From contig QYAI01000163.1 of assembly GCA_003988855.1 (NCBI GenBank), positions 62,001 through 126,000 on the forward strand: a DNA stretch of 64,000 nucleotides. The letters run 5' to 3'. Below, one piece after another: positions 1 through 10,848 of the stretch. Origin of the DNA: Arachnopeziza araneosa. Lineage: Eukaryota; Ascomycota; Leotiomycetes; Helotiales; Arachnopezizaceae. Made by a program: the position numbers and the translations under genes. The notes below the pieces were generated by a model. That model ran no database searches and was not told where the DNA came from. It saw only the letters and a program-made list of their open reading frames with translations. Positions within the stretch are counted from its first letter, which is position 1, and each line of letters starts with the position of its first letter.

Positions 1-474
1 TTGCAGCTTTGATACTGGAGCCGGTTGGGACGGACTTATGTAAGCAAGCTAGATGCTTAAGTTACCCTTCATTGGTAATGAGCTAGTGTGGCTGAAAGAT
101 GCGGAAGAAAAGGACATCACAATCGTTTGACTTTCGAACCTCATAGTTTTGTGACGAGGCATACGACCTCTCCAAAAGAATCACGAGCTTAACCTGATTC
201 ATTTTGATTTGGATTGGAGTAAAACTTCGGCGGCGGGGTTATTTCTTGGATGGGGAAGAGGGAAAAGGCGTATACCGTTATAGAGGTGATTAATGGGTGC
301 CGAATATATGTGATTCCTGATTTGCTTAACTGTGTTGACTTTGAAGAAGAGTTACTGCTAAATTTACTATGAGACGTGTGCTCTCCACCACATGAACCGA
401 AATCATCAGCGCCCTTGCTGCCCTTCTTTACGATCAGACTCAACCTAGACCCTCGCCTATATATCTCCATTATA
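1..474. other. Intergenic, left edge
   Basis: No gene is supported here. Open frames are short and without recognisable motifs. The segment lies downstream of the minus-strand membrane-protein gene that ends at 475, so it probably holds its 3' UTR and terminator. Confidence 0.5.
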
Positions 475-1488
475 TCAATAACCCATCTCTGCTCTTCTGT
501 GATCCCCGGACATCTCATTAACGTCGGACACGAGGGACTGAACTTTTAGAGCGGGCACAACTGGACTGGGGTTATATGCCGTAGGACCTCCATATTTCGA
601 CGACATCTCTGAAGCTGGATCATAAGCCACAGATGCATGTTCTTGCGGACGCTTCCTGCTGAGAACCTTCCATAGGACGAAGATGAGGGCAGCAACAACG
701 ATTGCGCCTCCAACTGCAATACCAGCTATTGCACCCGTACTGAGTTTATTTGAATTTGATGCGCTGTTCGAGGGTGATAGTGATGGTGGTGATGAAGTTG
801 ATCCTGCATTTGACGACGAGGTCGTCGAAGAAGTAGTTAAAGTGCTTCCTTTCGAAGTAGTTGTCACTGAAGCTGCTGGAGTTGTGGATGAGCCAGAGGC
901 AATTGTTGCTACCCCAACTTGATCGACCTAGTCGTGTTGGCAATATTTAACAGGAATCTCTAAAACTCACAAGTGTTGCACTTCTTGACGACGGTAAAGC
1001 TAGATTGGCATCCTGGCAGATGCCAGCATAGCCTGTTTCGGGGAGAACACCCACTTGGCCTTTCTCACAACACCAATAACTACCCTGTCCAATAATGTCG
1101 CCATCACCAAATTCGTACATGTTCCAGCTGCTGTTGGCGCAGACAGGGACATTCTGGAGCTGTCCAACACATGGTTCCGCTAAGTCGACTCAGTCTTGAA
1201 CCTTGTTCGAATGGATCACCTACTTGTTGGGCAACAGACGGGTATGAGAATACTTGAGTATCCAATGCAAGTGTTTCCACTCGGGCAGCATTCTTGATTG
1301 ATCTGGCTGGAGATACCAGTGCTGCATTGAACTGGGGCGTCAGAAGGACATGGGACGGCTGCTAGAGACCAGCCGCCAAGGTAAGTGGATCTTCCAGTCA
1401 AGCTCTGCTCTACTTGTCGCGCCAGGTTGTAAGAGCTCGCGTGAGAAACCATCGTGAGAAGAAAGATAATGATATAAGCTTGAGCCAT
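475..1488 (-). CDS. Secreted Cys-rich single-pass membrane protein
   Basis: Predicted 308-aa protein from three exons (1224-1488, 971-1179, 475-927); both introns have GT-AG ends and the phases join. It starts with a hydrophobic signal peptide (MAQAYIIIFLLTMVSHA). The ectodomain is rich in cysteine, including CC pairs (QECCPSG, PVCCP, YWCCEKG). A Ser/Thr-rich stalk follows, then one membrane segment (GAIAGIAVGGAIVVAALIF) with a basic stop-transfer RKR and a cytoplasmic tail of about 60 residues. This is the layout of fungal wall-stress sensors and other Mid2/WSC-like surface proteins, but no WSC domain is clear. The gene is likely a glycosylated plasma-membrane protein facing the wall; its function is unknown. 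The gene model is well supported, the role is inference. Confidence 0.75.
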
Positions 1489-2677
1489 TTCGAGGTTTAG
1501 ATTCCAGGTAATTTGCAGCGCAGAAATAAATGGGGAGTCCTTTCCAGACCATATAAAGTAATTCCTAGCGTCTGTGTGACGCTTAATTCATATGCGTTCC
1601 GTCGGGGAGCTGAGAAGATATTTTCAGCTTTGTTTTGCCAAGGGCTCGACTTCAGCATTGGGATAAACTAATTGGTGTAGGGTGAGCTACCGGAAAGACC
1701 CATTGAGAGCTTCATATGAAACAATTTTTTGTCGCCAATCGATAGGCTCTGGGAAACGAGGCGAAGCTTAGCCATATCTTAGTATCAGCCAAACCCGAGT
1801 GGCTGCAGGCAAAACGCATCTTCCTTTCTTAAGCGCGTTTTATCCTCCAGTCAACATCCTAGTTGATATCGGCTCTCGTATTCCTGACGCCCCCAGAGAG
1901 AGAGAGTCGCGATGTTAATTCGAGAGCTGGAATTTTTTGATATCTCTCCAGTCTCTTCTTTATCATGAAGGGTGTTGTCGCAATCTCTCGGTGCCTCATA
2001 TAACCAGTATACTTAGTCCAGGGACGAAAATCGCAAACAAAATCCTACACATAACAGGCCTTATATCCAAAGTTGTATTCAAACCAGCAGCGACGGAGCT
2101 CCATTTGTCACTCTATAACCAGAGACAGACTATTCAAGTTCTTGTTAAGCACTACTTGAGGCTGAGCAATCGAGAGACCAGTATTGTCAATGTAGAGAAT
2201 TAATGAATTCATGACAACTCTTATGTCTATATCACTATCGAGGTCGATCGACCCACTGTCACAAGAACATAGGTACTAATAGCCGCAAAAATGAATTCCG
2301 GTTGAGCTCGAGGCATAGTTTCTTTTTTTTTGGCCCGGCTCTCTAGTTGTTCTTCGATGTCCAGGCAGTTACGGCTAGAAATTACCCAACCATAAATTTT
2401 GATATCTACCATGAATCGAGGGTCGCCTCAAATATATGACAAGGCGACGTATTCTGGTTGATGATTTAAGTGTACCTCCAAGATCTCGGAGGAATCATAA
2501 AAGCCACCGGGCCGTACTTTAATAAGTCGAAAAAACTCATTCTGAAGTGGCTTATGCGGAAGTGCCAGTGGTGGACTCCATATGAATCAAATGAGTCTAC
2601 TGGTCTCAGTCTTCTAGTCTTCACGGAAGACGATCATCAAGTCATTCCGGTAGTAGAATGGTAATATAGTAACCAGT
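1489..2677. other. Intergenic without a supported gene
   Basis: Only short frames occur (for example 1937-2203 plus and 2470-2664 plus), with no recognisable domain or convincing splice partners. A short GA run lies near 1893-1905. The 3' end of the HET gene is at 2678. Confidence 0.4.
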
Positions 2678-4612
2678 TCACACTAGCTCAAAAGTCTTCA
2701 GCTGCACTCCTCTCAGACCAAGTTCATCCATAGCGATCCTCGGATCCTCCCATGTCTCCAAACTTTCTCCGTCGATGTCTCGGATGAAGGACGTTTGGAA
2801 TTCCTCGTTCTCGTGCGATTGTCTTCTCCACCCTTCTGGTAGATTCCCAAGTCTTGGGTCTTCAGCCGAGAATTGTTGTGACTTGGAATTCCAGAATGCG
2901 GGCCAATCTGCATATGACGTTCTGTCATGCCTAATCACGAGTCGCCAATGCTCCGGAAGTGGTCCTAATAATGCTTCTCCGTCCATGAATCCATGACAAA
3001 ATGCTTCTCCAACTACCCAATATTGTAGACAATCTGGAGTTGTGGGCCGAAGAACTAGTGGGCTGTCACACCCCAGGAATACTGTTAAAATATCACCAGG
3101 TCTTGTTCCAACAGGGCTGAGACAAAATTTTCCATCTGTTGTTGTGCAAAGTGCTCGTCCCGGCCCGAACTCTCGGATATTCTTTATGACACGATCAACA
3201 GAGGGATCGCGAAGTCCATTGTCTCCAAACACAAAATCTAGGAAACGCGAGAAATCCTGTCTATTAGGGCGCCATGCATAGGCCGGATGATGTCGTTCAG
3301 CAATATAGTTCGCTGTGAGAGTTTCTAAGAAAGGATATAGATTCTGGCCATTACCGGTCACGATGCGCTCTTTTAACCTCTTGATTTCATTGATAACTTC
3401 TTGCTGGCCGACGTCATTCCAGAGGTTGATAGGTTCCGCCACACTGATTTTGGTTACGTAGACACCCGTAACTTCTATTGCTGCTCTTGAACGACGCCTT
3501 ATGGAAGGAAGAGTTTCCAAAGCTGATTTGGTATGGTATAGTCGTGTGGTGAGGCGGCCTAAATCCCAACGGGGAACCCAAGAAGGACTTTCGGGTATTT
3601 CTTTTCGGATCTCAACCGTTGAGAGAAGCCTTGGGCCATCTCGATGGCCTATTTCAAAGTGTTGTAGCATTACATCCTCATAAATTTCTTGAGTGGACTT
3701 GTTGTAGTTCGGGACAATTCGTGACTGCATGTTGTCGTCGAGAAAGGACAGTAGCGCAAAGACTTTGTCTCGTGGATCGAAGCACTGTGCGTCCCTCGTC
3801 TTGTGCAAGAGAGCTCTCAGCGGAAAATTCTTTGTCATCTGAAAAGTGGCTATGCTGAAAGCAGCCTCCGGTGCTGGCCACTTCGCCATTCCGGGGCGCG
3901 GTTTCAAGCCCAGACAAACTACACCTGTCTTAATAGCGTCCCAGTTGACAGATCTATCACCGCAGAGTACAAGAGCATCTGCTGCCAGATGGACTTCCTG
4001 CCACACCCAAATTCGCTCGAACCAGCTCCGGCTATAAAAGCGGAACAGTGCAGTATGCTCCGTATCCGAGAGTTGAAGCGGCTCGTTGTGGTCTGCCCAG
4101 TGCAGGTCGTCCGTGATCGGGGACAGTTGAGCCGTTTGGAAATTGACTTTGACTCGAGATGCGATTGTCGTAATACAATCTATTGCAAGGTCACTATCTT
4201 CCGACTTTAGTCCGATCCACACTATCACGCGTCTAGCACTCGAATAGATTTGGCCCATGAGTCTGATTTGGCTACTTCGCTCTTCCAGGTCTTGTTGGTT
4301 GATGCAGATAGCATCGATCCAAAGTAAACGTGCTCTGGTGCTACTCCGGAGATATTTCAGTGCTTCGGCTAGGTTTGTAGTGATTGACAGCCTCCCAGCC
4401 TCGTCCCCTTTCACAATAATTTCCCGGCGCTGGCTGAGCGGACCCCATACGTAAGATAAAGCTTCTGGGAAAGGCGTGATGGTACCTAATTCTATTATCG
4501 CAGCTGTCGACATTGAGATGGTGATTGGTGATTCGAAATCACCAGGTAGCAAGCTCAACACCCTGATCTCGGACAAATCAGCTTTCAAAGGGGAGTACTT
4601 GTACACGTCCAT
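2678..4612 (-). CDS. HET-domain (heterokaryon incompatibility) protein
   Basis: Intact single-exon frame of 644 aa, starting at an ATG (MDVYKYSPL). The HET domain occupies about residues 45-210 and shows its usual blocks: EALSYVWGP, then LLWIDAICINQQD followed by ERSSQIRLMGQIYSSA and VIVWIGL, and WFERIWVWQEV. DPRDKVFALLSF marks the typical region just after the domain. The C-terminal half (about 350-644) is a variable part with a FCHGFMDGE block that HET-6-type proteins often carry near the end. HET proteins trigger cell death when unlike strains fuse; the partner and specificity cannot be read from sequence. The gene is intronless and uninterrupted, so there is no sign of inactivation. Confidence 0.9.
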   Translation of the reverse strand: MDVYKYSPLKADLSEIRVLSLLPGDFESPITISMSTAAIIELGTITPFPEALSYVWGPLSQRREIIVKGDEAGRLSITTNLAEALKYLRSSTRARLLWIDAICINQQDLEERSSQIRLMGQIYSSARRVIVWIGLKSEDSDLAIDCITTIASRVKVNFQTAQLSPITDDLHWADHNEPLQLSDTEHTALFRFYSRSWFERIWVWQEVHLAADALVLCGDRSVNWDAIKTGVVCLGLKPRPGMAKWPAPEAAFSIATFQMTKNFPLRALLHKTRDAQCFDPRDKVFALLSFLDDNMQSRIVPNYNKSTQEIYEDVMLQHFEIGHRDGPRLLSTVEIRKEIPESPSWVPRWDLGRLTTRLYHTKSALETLPSIRRRSRAAIEVTGVYVTKISVAEPINLWNDVGQQEVINEIKRLKERIVTGNGQNLYPFLETLTANYIAERHHPAYAWRPNRQDFSRFLDFVFGDNGLRDPSVDRVIKNIREFGPGRALCTTTDGKFCLSPVGTRPGDILTVFLGCDSPLVLRPTTPDCLQYWVVGEAFCHGFMDGEALLGPLPEHWRLVIRHDRTSYADWPAFWNSKSQQFSAEDPRLGNLPEGWRRQSHENEEFQTSFIRDIDGESLETWEDPRIAMDELGLRGVQLKTFELV

Positions 4613-4882
4613 AGCTCGTAATCCCGCTGAAGAGCTATTTAATGTAATGCGAATGAGTTTATAGAGGCGAAGGTGTAAAGGCTGTAACAGGTCTCGAGGA
4701 AACCAGGAGGGTACGATTAAATTGGCTACAACTCAGCATAAATTTAGACATGAATAAATAAGCGAATACCAAGGCGCTAAGCTGTAAAAAGTATAGTCTC
4801 GGAGCAATATCCGCCCGGTTAGGTATGGATAAACATCTTTAATATTGTTGTTTATAAATAGACATTCATCCTCTGCTTCAGA

Positions 4883-5729
4883 TCAACTGTCTTCCGATTC
4901 AAAGTCCTCCCATTCATTGTCACTCGACTCACTATCCTTCTTACGCGCTGCTGATAATTGTGAAATAAGAATCATATCATATCTCAGAACCTGTAGATTT
5001 TTTTTTCAGCAGTGTTCTCCAAAGCAAAGTTAAGATCTTGTTCGAGAATTCAAAGGAATGAGAACAGTGAAATGGAGGAATGAACTGAAGCTGAGACTTA
5101 CCAATGAGCCGCTGTGAAATCAGCCTTGCTTTCTCCTCTTCTACGACATTTACGGAAATCACAACTTTTGGGTAACAGCATTCCTCAATGGCACCATAGA
5201 GCTCGATCGAGAGGCAGAATTCGGGTTTTTGCTTGAGCAGCTGTTCAGGGGATGTCACTAGTGCGGGCATTGAGGTTGAGAGTAAGCGTACTAAATCTTC
5301 ATGGCCCACATAAAAGAAACATTTTGGTAGGTATACGGCTGAATAAGAGATTTTACCACAAGGACCCAATGCTATCGATTCCTGAGATGCTATCTCCTTT
5401 CCGCCCGGAGTGAGCACTGTCATAAGTTCAACTACATGGCTGTCGAGGATGTATTGTATGCTCTTTATTTGATCCTCCAGGCTAGGTTTACGACTTGATT
5501 AAGACATGAGGCTTAGTATATATGTTAGGCCGTGAGTTATGAATCAGGAGTTCGTGCTTAACTTGAATGAGGGATTTAGTAAAATGAGTAAGATATTATA
5601 CTATTTGCCTCTTTGGGCGCGATACCGGAGGCTGACTTCACCGCTCTCAAGAAGTGCATCAACGACATTGGCGACGAGTTTGGCCGTAGCAAGGAAATAT
5701 CTAGCTGAAACCCCAAAACCAGCTGACAT
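4883..5729 (-). CDS. Hypothetical protein with fungal signalling-type N-terminus
   Basis: Three exons are inferred (5602-5729, 5102-5481, 4883-4950); the splice phases join to give 191 aa. The first exon reads MSAGFGVSARYFLATAKLVA, close to the opening (GFSVGDF-x-A-x-KLI) of a large set of fungal N-terminal helical signalling domains found in front of NLR and ubiquitin-like proteins. The middle exon is an unbroken 126-codon frame with VLTPGGKEIASQES, GPCGKISYSA and an ECCYPKVV block. The last exon is acidic (SESSDNEWEDFE). The protein is much shorter than the full-length signalling proteins I know with this start, so it may have lost its central helical part. Introns of 120 and 151 nt are longer than is usual here, which weakens the model. 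It could also be a decaying gene. Confidence 0.45.
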
Positions 5730-6242
5730 AATTCTTACGATAAGGAGAACAAGATGAGAAGTATCAAAGATCATACTCGGTATCTCACGCGATAAAAAAT
5801 ATTTACGTACTTAATTAGCCCGTTAAAAATTAAGGTCCAAGTCATCTAAGATTCCAAATTGAAGAGTTTGCTTCACGATCTTAAAGATTAGAGTCATAAT
5901 CTTTGTTGTTTTTAGTTCCTGTACTAGCAAGAATCTCAAAGTTTAGCACTGTCCGCTGCGATGCTAAGAAGTAAAGGCTAAGAGACACTGGAGGCAATAC
6001 CGGAAGCAGCTGTAGAAGCAAGACTAGTAATGTTGCTCTAAGTATCTGCATGAAAACAAGTTATATTTTCAATTGAAGTGCTAGAATATGCGAATGCTTC
6101 TAAGAACAAACATCACCAATCATAATCTGATTCTGTACAGACATCCGCTGAAGCTGCTGAAGAAAACGTGAAATGGCAAGTAAGCAGTCCGTGGTTGTAG
6201 AATGTCATTAAGTCGAACCATATCAAGTCTCATTGTCGCCGC
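5730..6242. other. Intergenic, AT-rich
   Basis: No gene is supported. It contains the promoter side of the minus-strand hypothetical gene and the 3' side of the next minus-strand gene. Confidence 0.4.
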
Positions 6243-7181
6243 TCACCCAGAGGCGCCAACTCTTACCGCCTCCTCCCACTCATAATCTCCTGTCTCCCAA
6301 CCAGGATCCTCATTCACCTCGGCCCAAGAGCCACTTCCCATGACGCTGGTCTGCTCTCCGTGTCCCCTCGCCTTCACCTCTTCATCGCTGCTCATACTTA
6401 CGATCAAGGTAGTACTTCCACTGCTTCTCAATAACCTCTGCATCAAACCACGTCTTTCAGCCACCATTCCATTCCCAATGGAAGGGAAAACTGGTGTGCT
6501 TTCCGGGTTGACATTCACCCATCCATGGGCCTTGCCTTTGAGATCTTTCGTTTCTGGCTCTGCTTCTGTTCCTGACATTTTACTCCCGCTTTGAGTTGCA
6601 CTTATTTGATGTGGAGCTTTTTTATGATTCTTGATGTCATTGGAACTGCTTTTAAGCTGAGCAGCGGAAGCAGAGATGTGACTCTCGGCTAGCTTCTCAG
6701 TAAGCTCCGCCATTTCTGTTATATGGCGTTCATCCTGCTCTGCTTCGTTACTCTTCTTCCGCTCGGCCATTTCACGTTGGATTTCAAGAGCCGTGTGAAC
6801 ATCTGACGCGATATGGGTTGGGTTTTCCTTTTGATTCTTGCTCACATATGTTGCTCTTTCTGTGCGCTTCTTTTCTTTCCTTTTTTCCTTGGATAACCAT
6901 CTTTGGGAAGTTGGTTCCAGTTGCGGGTAAGGTGGCAGTGGAGGCGCGCATCTCTCACACAACTCGCCTACCTGAATTAGCTTTGGTGGATCCCGAATAT
7001 GTGCACAATGTATGGCCATATTTTGGTGCTGGTAGAAGATACAAGGAAAGACATGGGTGGGTGCTGCTACTAGACGTCTATGAGTGCAGATATATTGGCG
7101 AATTGTGTTGTGGCAGACTTCTGTTTGTTCTGGAAGGGGATTGAATGACTTTTGAAAGCCGAAGCCTTTTTTTCGATCCAT
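6243..7181 (-). CDS. Small Cys/His-motif protein with charged C-terminal extension
   Basis: Single frame of 312 aa; the first ATG in the frame is at 7181 (MDRKKGFGF). Near the N-terminus there is a Cys/His block with spacing C-x8-C-x-H-x12-C-x11-C-x15-C-x2-C (starting at VCHNTIRQYICTH and ending CERC). This resembles a pair of zinc-binding knuckles. The remaining 240 residues are charged and low complexity, with a helical, Glu/Lys-rich stretch (LEIQREMAERKKSNEAEQDE) and a Ser-rich tail. No known domain is recognised. The same Cys/His spacing occurs in three other genes of this window (8273-8638, 18498-18788, 25910-26628). Function unknown; zinc binding is inference. Confidence 0.55.
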   Translation of the reverse strand: MDRKKGFGFQKSFNPLPEQTEVCHNTIRQYICTHRRLVAAPTHVFPCIFYQHQNMAIHCAHIRDPPKLIQVGELCERCAPPLPPYPQLEPTSQRWLSKEKRKEKKRTERATYVSKNQKENPTHIASDVHTALEIQREMAERKKSNEAEQDERHITEMAELTEKLAESHISASAAQLKSSSNDIKNHKKAPHQISATQSGSKMSGTEAEPETKDLKGKAHGWVNVNPESTPVFPSIGNGMVAERRGLMQRLLRSSGSTTLIVSMSSDEEVKARGHGEQTSVMGSGSWAEVNEDPGWETGDYEWEEAVRVGASG

Positions 7182-8272
7182 GATGGCATTCAAGTTTAGT
7201 GTTTAAAAAAGGTGGTATTTGGAAGCAAAAGGGATGCGTGGTTTTATATGTTGGAGTACGAGTTCATTCACGAGACACTAATTCCAACAAAGAATAGGTA
7301 GATGACTTATTTGAGTCATCTACAACAAACAGAGTGTTCGTCATTATGGTCACTATATCTCTGACTTCATTCACCCACACTAAGCGAGAGTAAAACACAA
7401 ACTTTAAATATTGCTGCTTACCCTGTCCACGCACTCCCCTATCTTTCTCCTTCATATTCAACACTGACTCATTTTGTCAACGGAAACAAAACAAATAAGA
7501 GTCAGCCTAGTCTACCAAGTCAACCAAGCAAGCAAACACCAAGAAAATGACAACCAGACTAACTCCCGCTGAACTTAGACGTGCTCCTCCATCTTCCCGC
7601 TCCTACACCTGTCTCTACTTTGTCGCTGCCTAAAAGTGTGAACATCCTTCGACGAAACATAAAGTTAACATCGAGCATTGGAATGGATGTCCTGCGAGAT
7701 TGAAGGGTATTAAAGAAGCACTTCAAAGAAGAGAAGAGGCGGAGGAGGGTGGAAAAGAGAAAATGAGCAGGGAGGAAGAAGGAAAAATCGAAAATCTTGA
7801 GAGCGAGGTGTGTGAAAGTCTTTGGGGAGAGAGGTTGGTGGTGCTTGTTGGGGAGAGGTGTGAGAACTGTGTAGGTGACAAAGTTGTAGTGGCTGAGATG
7901 ATGGAGAGAGCGGACAAAACAGAAAACGACAAGGTAGAACGGAAGGGAGACATCGCTGATACTTGACCTTCTGTTTAATTTAAGAGACTTCAATGATGTT
8001 TTAGGTCTTCACGTAACGTCCAAGACTAGGTTCACTGTTTTCGTGTTTAATTTGACTAAATTTGAAGAGATTTACTATCACAAAAAGTGTTACCATTATG
8101 TCAATGAGTGTAAATAGGAAATAAAAATCCCAAAGCCCATGTTAATTTCACTGCATCAATCGTGTCTCAATCACGTCTCAATCACGCATTTCCATCAGAT
8201 AAGTCTATCCAGTAGACCATCTGTCGCAGGTCCCCAGTCCCCAGTCGCAGATCACTTCTTCTTCTCCAAATT
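7182..8272. other. Intergenic without a supported gene
   Basis: Frames at 7559-7993 (minus) and 7700-7966 (plus) overlap in a purine/pyrimidine-skewed stretch (GAGGAGG-rich on plus), which explains why both strands stay open. Neither has a domain or convincing context, so neither is called. Confidence 0.4.
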
Positions 8273-8638
8273 CTAGCTCAATCCCTCCTCTATAAGCCCA
8301 AAATATGCCAACTCCTGTCGACAAACCTCCTTCTCGTTCCTCTCACACTTGCCACACTGTGTCCCCTCTCCAACATAAACCCATTTAACCTTCAATTTAT
8401 CATTCTTGGATCCACATACATCTGGATTCTTGATGCCAGTGCTGTGACCGCGTTGTTTCGCGAGGCATAGTTCTGTGTGTACTACGAATGAGCCACCTTC
8501 GAGAGGAGAGTTGGTTATGTGGCCACAAGGGTGAACGGCGATGTTGAGTGTGCATGATCGAGGACTTGAACTTGATTGCGAAGGAGATTTAGTGGCAGCT
8601 GGTAACATGGGAGCCTCTGAGGAATAGGTAAGCGGCAT
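8273..8638 (-). CDS. Small Cys/His-motif protein
   Basis: Frame of 121 aa starting MPLTYSSEAP. After a Ser/Pro-rich leader of about 28 residues comes a Cys/His block with spacing C-x8-C-x-H-x17-C-x16-C-x19-C-x2-C (SCTLNIAVHPCGH at the start, QCGKC at the end). A short helical tail follows (ERNEKEVCRQELAYFGLIEE). It shares this plan with the gene at 6243-7181 and with 18498-18788, and the first Cys pair is spaced exactly alike. No signal peptide is seen, so it is probably cytoplasmic or nuclear. Function unknown; the pattern suggests two bound zinc ions. Confidence 0.6.
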   Translation of the reverse strand: MPLTYSSEAPMLPAATKSPSQSSSSPRSCTLNIAVHPCGHITNSPLEGGSFVVHTELCLAKQRGHSTGIKNPDVCGSKNDKLKVKWVYVGEGTQCGKCERNEKEVCRQELAYFGLIEEGLS

Positions 8639-8987
8639 TGTTGTTTAAATTCGGTTCGATTGTTCGTAGTTTTGTAGGGTGCACGGTGATAAAGTTTGTT
8701 TGTCGCAATGGGGAAAGGAGTTCGATTTGAGGCAGATCTATTGCTATAATATGTTAGGTTGTATTCTGATCCATGTTAAGTTTGGATCCCAGCAGATGAA
8801 GTGAATGTGTCGGGTAAATCAATACTGGAAGATTGACTTGTCTTGACGTACCTTATTTAAGATCGACAAATCTGTTTCTCGGAACCTGCCTCAATCACAA
8901 ACACAAAACCGATCTATGAATTAGAAAAACAACAAAGCACAAATCCAATCTTGAAATCAAGACGAACAAGAGAATTAGTACGCCATC
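8639..8987. promoter_or_regulatory. Divergent intergenic region between two small genes
   Basis: The minus-strand Cys/His gene and the plus-strand coiled-coil gene start at its two ends, so it presumably carries both promoters. No defined site was recognised. Confidence 0.35.
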
Positions 8988-9227
8988 ATGTCCGACCAAT
9001 CATCATCCAGTGGCAAGAAAGAATCCGCAAGCGAGTTTACTTTCGATGAGAAGCTGCAACTTGAAATCAAGAAGCTGAAGAAGGAGATTGAGGAGATCAA
9101 GGAGGGAAAATTGAAGTTGGATAAGGCGAACCAGAAGTTGATGGAGGATAATGACAAATTGGAAAAGAAACAGAAGAGACTTTATGAGGATTTCTGCAGG
9201 ATTTACGCTGGCCCGTGGAAAGATTGA
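8988..9227 (+). CDS. Small coiled-coil protein
   Basis: Frame of 79 aa (MSDQSSSSGKKES start). Residues 20-66 are an almost uninterrupted run of charged heptads, for example LQLEIKKLKKEIEEI and DNDKLEKKQKRLYEDF, which predicts a single long coiled coil. A short tail (CRIYAGPWKD) closes it. It is transcribed away from the neighbouring Cys/His gene across a 349-bp gap. Interestingly, the Cys/His protein at 18498 ends in a comparable charged helix, so a physical link between the two kinds of protein is possible, but that is speculation. Product otherwise unknown. Confidence 0.45.
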   Translation: MSDQSSSSGKKESASEFTFDEKLQLEIKKLKKEIEEIKEGKLKLDKANQKLMEDNDKLEKKQKRLYEDFCRIYAGPWKD

Positions 9228-10272
9228 ACTGTCCAGTCATTAGGGCGTGGAAAGGAACTTTTCTGCGGAAGAACTTGTGAGGAGCTAAGAAGGAACTCTT
9301 CGGGCTTTGCGGAATAATAAAATCAACCATTTCACTCTCAAGATTTTGCCACGAAATTCAGACTCTAATCTTAACCACGCTGGCTCTGTTTACCTCTCCA
9401 GACGTGAGCAGCTTCTGCTTGAACCTGAACTTCGGTTGAGTACACCTGAGCCGGATGTTAGCCCACCTGATCCGGGAGCGAGCCATCCCCAGCAGAGCCT
9501 ATAAGCTTGTATGTCGTCTGATAAGTTAAGTATGTATAACAACGAATCCAGATCCATGATCATGATGTGTAGATCGGCTGCCCCGAGGCTCGTCCCAGAT
9601 CTTGAAACGAGCGTCACCTTTCAGCTCCAACCCCACAAAGTCTAGACGAAGCAGCGGCCATCCGCTCATGTCGTGCCCCTGGAGGTCTCTGGGAATCATC
9701 ACTGGGAGTGTGGGAGCGCCGCCCAGGGGTGGGAGAGCCAATCTGTGGCTTAGCGAGTTCAGCTCCTGCAGCCACGGAAGAGCAGAAGCAACGCTCCAGG
9801 CTTCAGCAACTGGTCACCTGCGATCTGCTAAACCAGTACAGGAAATGACCTTCAGCTGTGGCTAATAACCCACCAAAACCACCACCTTGGTAGTGAACCG
9901 CATCGCTGCTCTTCACACGAATAATTCGCCAAGGTCGCAAATGCCCCTGTTGCATCCGGAGCTTTTCCCGTCGCATCATCATCATCCACCTCCAAGATCG
10001 CATTGTAATTCTGTCACTACCAAGGCCATCACAATGCGCAAGAGACTACCACCTCTACCTGTTTATTTTTTTTCTCTCCGTTACATCAAGGTGGCACAAT
10101 TAGCGCCTTCTTTTAAGTTTCTCTTCAAGAACTACCCTAATTTCTAGCAGTTCCTCGAGAAGTATCCCAAGTTCAAACAGCAGCTCAACAAAATCCTCAG
10201 GATATTGCGCATGTGAAGTTAGACTGGGACTATACTGACTGGCAGCCATTAGGTTTATAGTCGTTCTTAGTA
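9228..10272. other. Intergenic, possible decayed coding sequence
   Basis: Sequence around 9380-9860 is more GC-rich than its surroundings and holds several overlapping short frames on both strands, none with a start, motif or splice sites that I can defend. It may be an old coding relic. The MITE begins at 10273. Confidence 0.3.
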
Positions 10273-10588
10273 CGGAGGTTCACGCAAAAAGTCTCAGGAC
10301 TTTAGGGTCTCAGGCCCTGAAGGCGCTGTATACCCTGTAATTTATGTTTCTCACAATTTTAGGGCCTTAGTACGTAAGACGCTGTAAACACGGGATGAGA
10401 TCCCTATTTAGAGCCTAGGGGCTTTCAAGCAGCTCTGTTATAGGCTCTTGAATAGTGGAGGCCCCTTGAAATTACAGTGAGTCAAACTCTATTTGCCCTG
10501 AAATAGCGCTACAGGGCCTTACAGGGTATGTTGCCGTTTTTAGGGGCCTGAGGCCCTGAAGTCCGGAGACTTTTTGCGCAAACCCTCG
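10273..10588. mobile_element. MITE with long inverted repeats and TA target duplication
   Basis: A 316-bp non-coding element. The left end CGGAGGTTCACGCAAAAAGT is the imperfect inverse of the right end, which reads CGAGGGTTTGCGCAAAAAGT on the minus strand. Similarity continues inward for about 45 bp (GTCTC-GGACTT-AGGG-CTCAGGCCC) and again at ACCCTGTA. Both ends are flanked by TA (10271-10272 and 10589-10590). The interior repeats AGGGCCT/AGGCCCT motifs and has no frame. TA duplication and long terminal inverted repeats point to a non-autonomous Tc1/mariner-type element that needs a transposase from elsewhere. Confidence 0.85.
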
Positions 10589-10848
10589 TATAGCTGTTTG
10601 GTATATTTTAGTCCTAGCAGGCCGAACACCTTGTGGTGGTCATCACTTGTGAATGGAGACAAAACAAAGATGTGGTCACAACTGTCTTATTGCTGAACTA
10701 TTCCGGCGTGTCTTAAGACACACTGGCCAACTAATACTAAGCCAGCTTGTCTGTCTCATCCTGGCGTGTCCCATGACAACTAGCATTTTGAAAGTAAAAA
10801 TCAGACATGAGATCAAAAAGAAAAGGACTAAAATTTCTCACAACTCCT

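Noticed and set aside
7559..7993. 144-codon minus frame, with overlapping plus frame 7700-7966
   Set aside because: Both strands are open because of purine/pyrimidine skew; no start context, motif or splice support.
9390..9741. Short GC-rich frames on both strands near 9.4-9.8 kb
   Set aside because: Could be an old coding relic, but no family is recognisable and no start or splice site can be defended.
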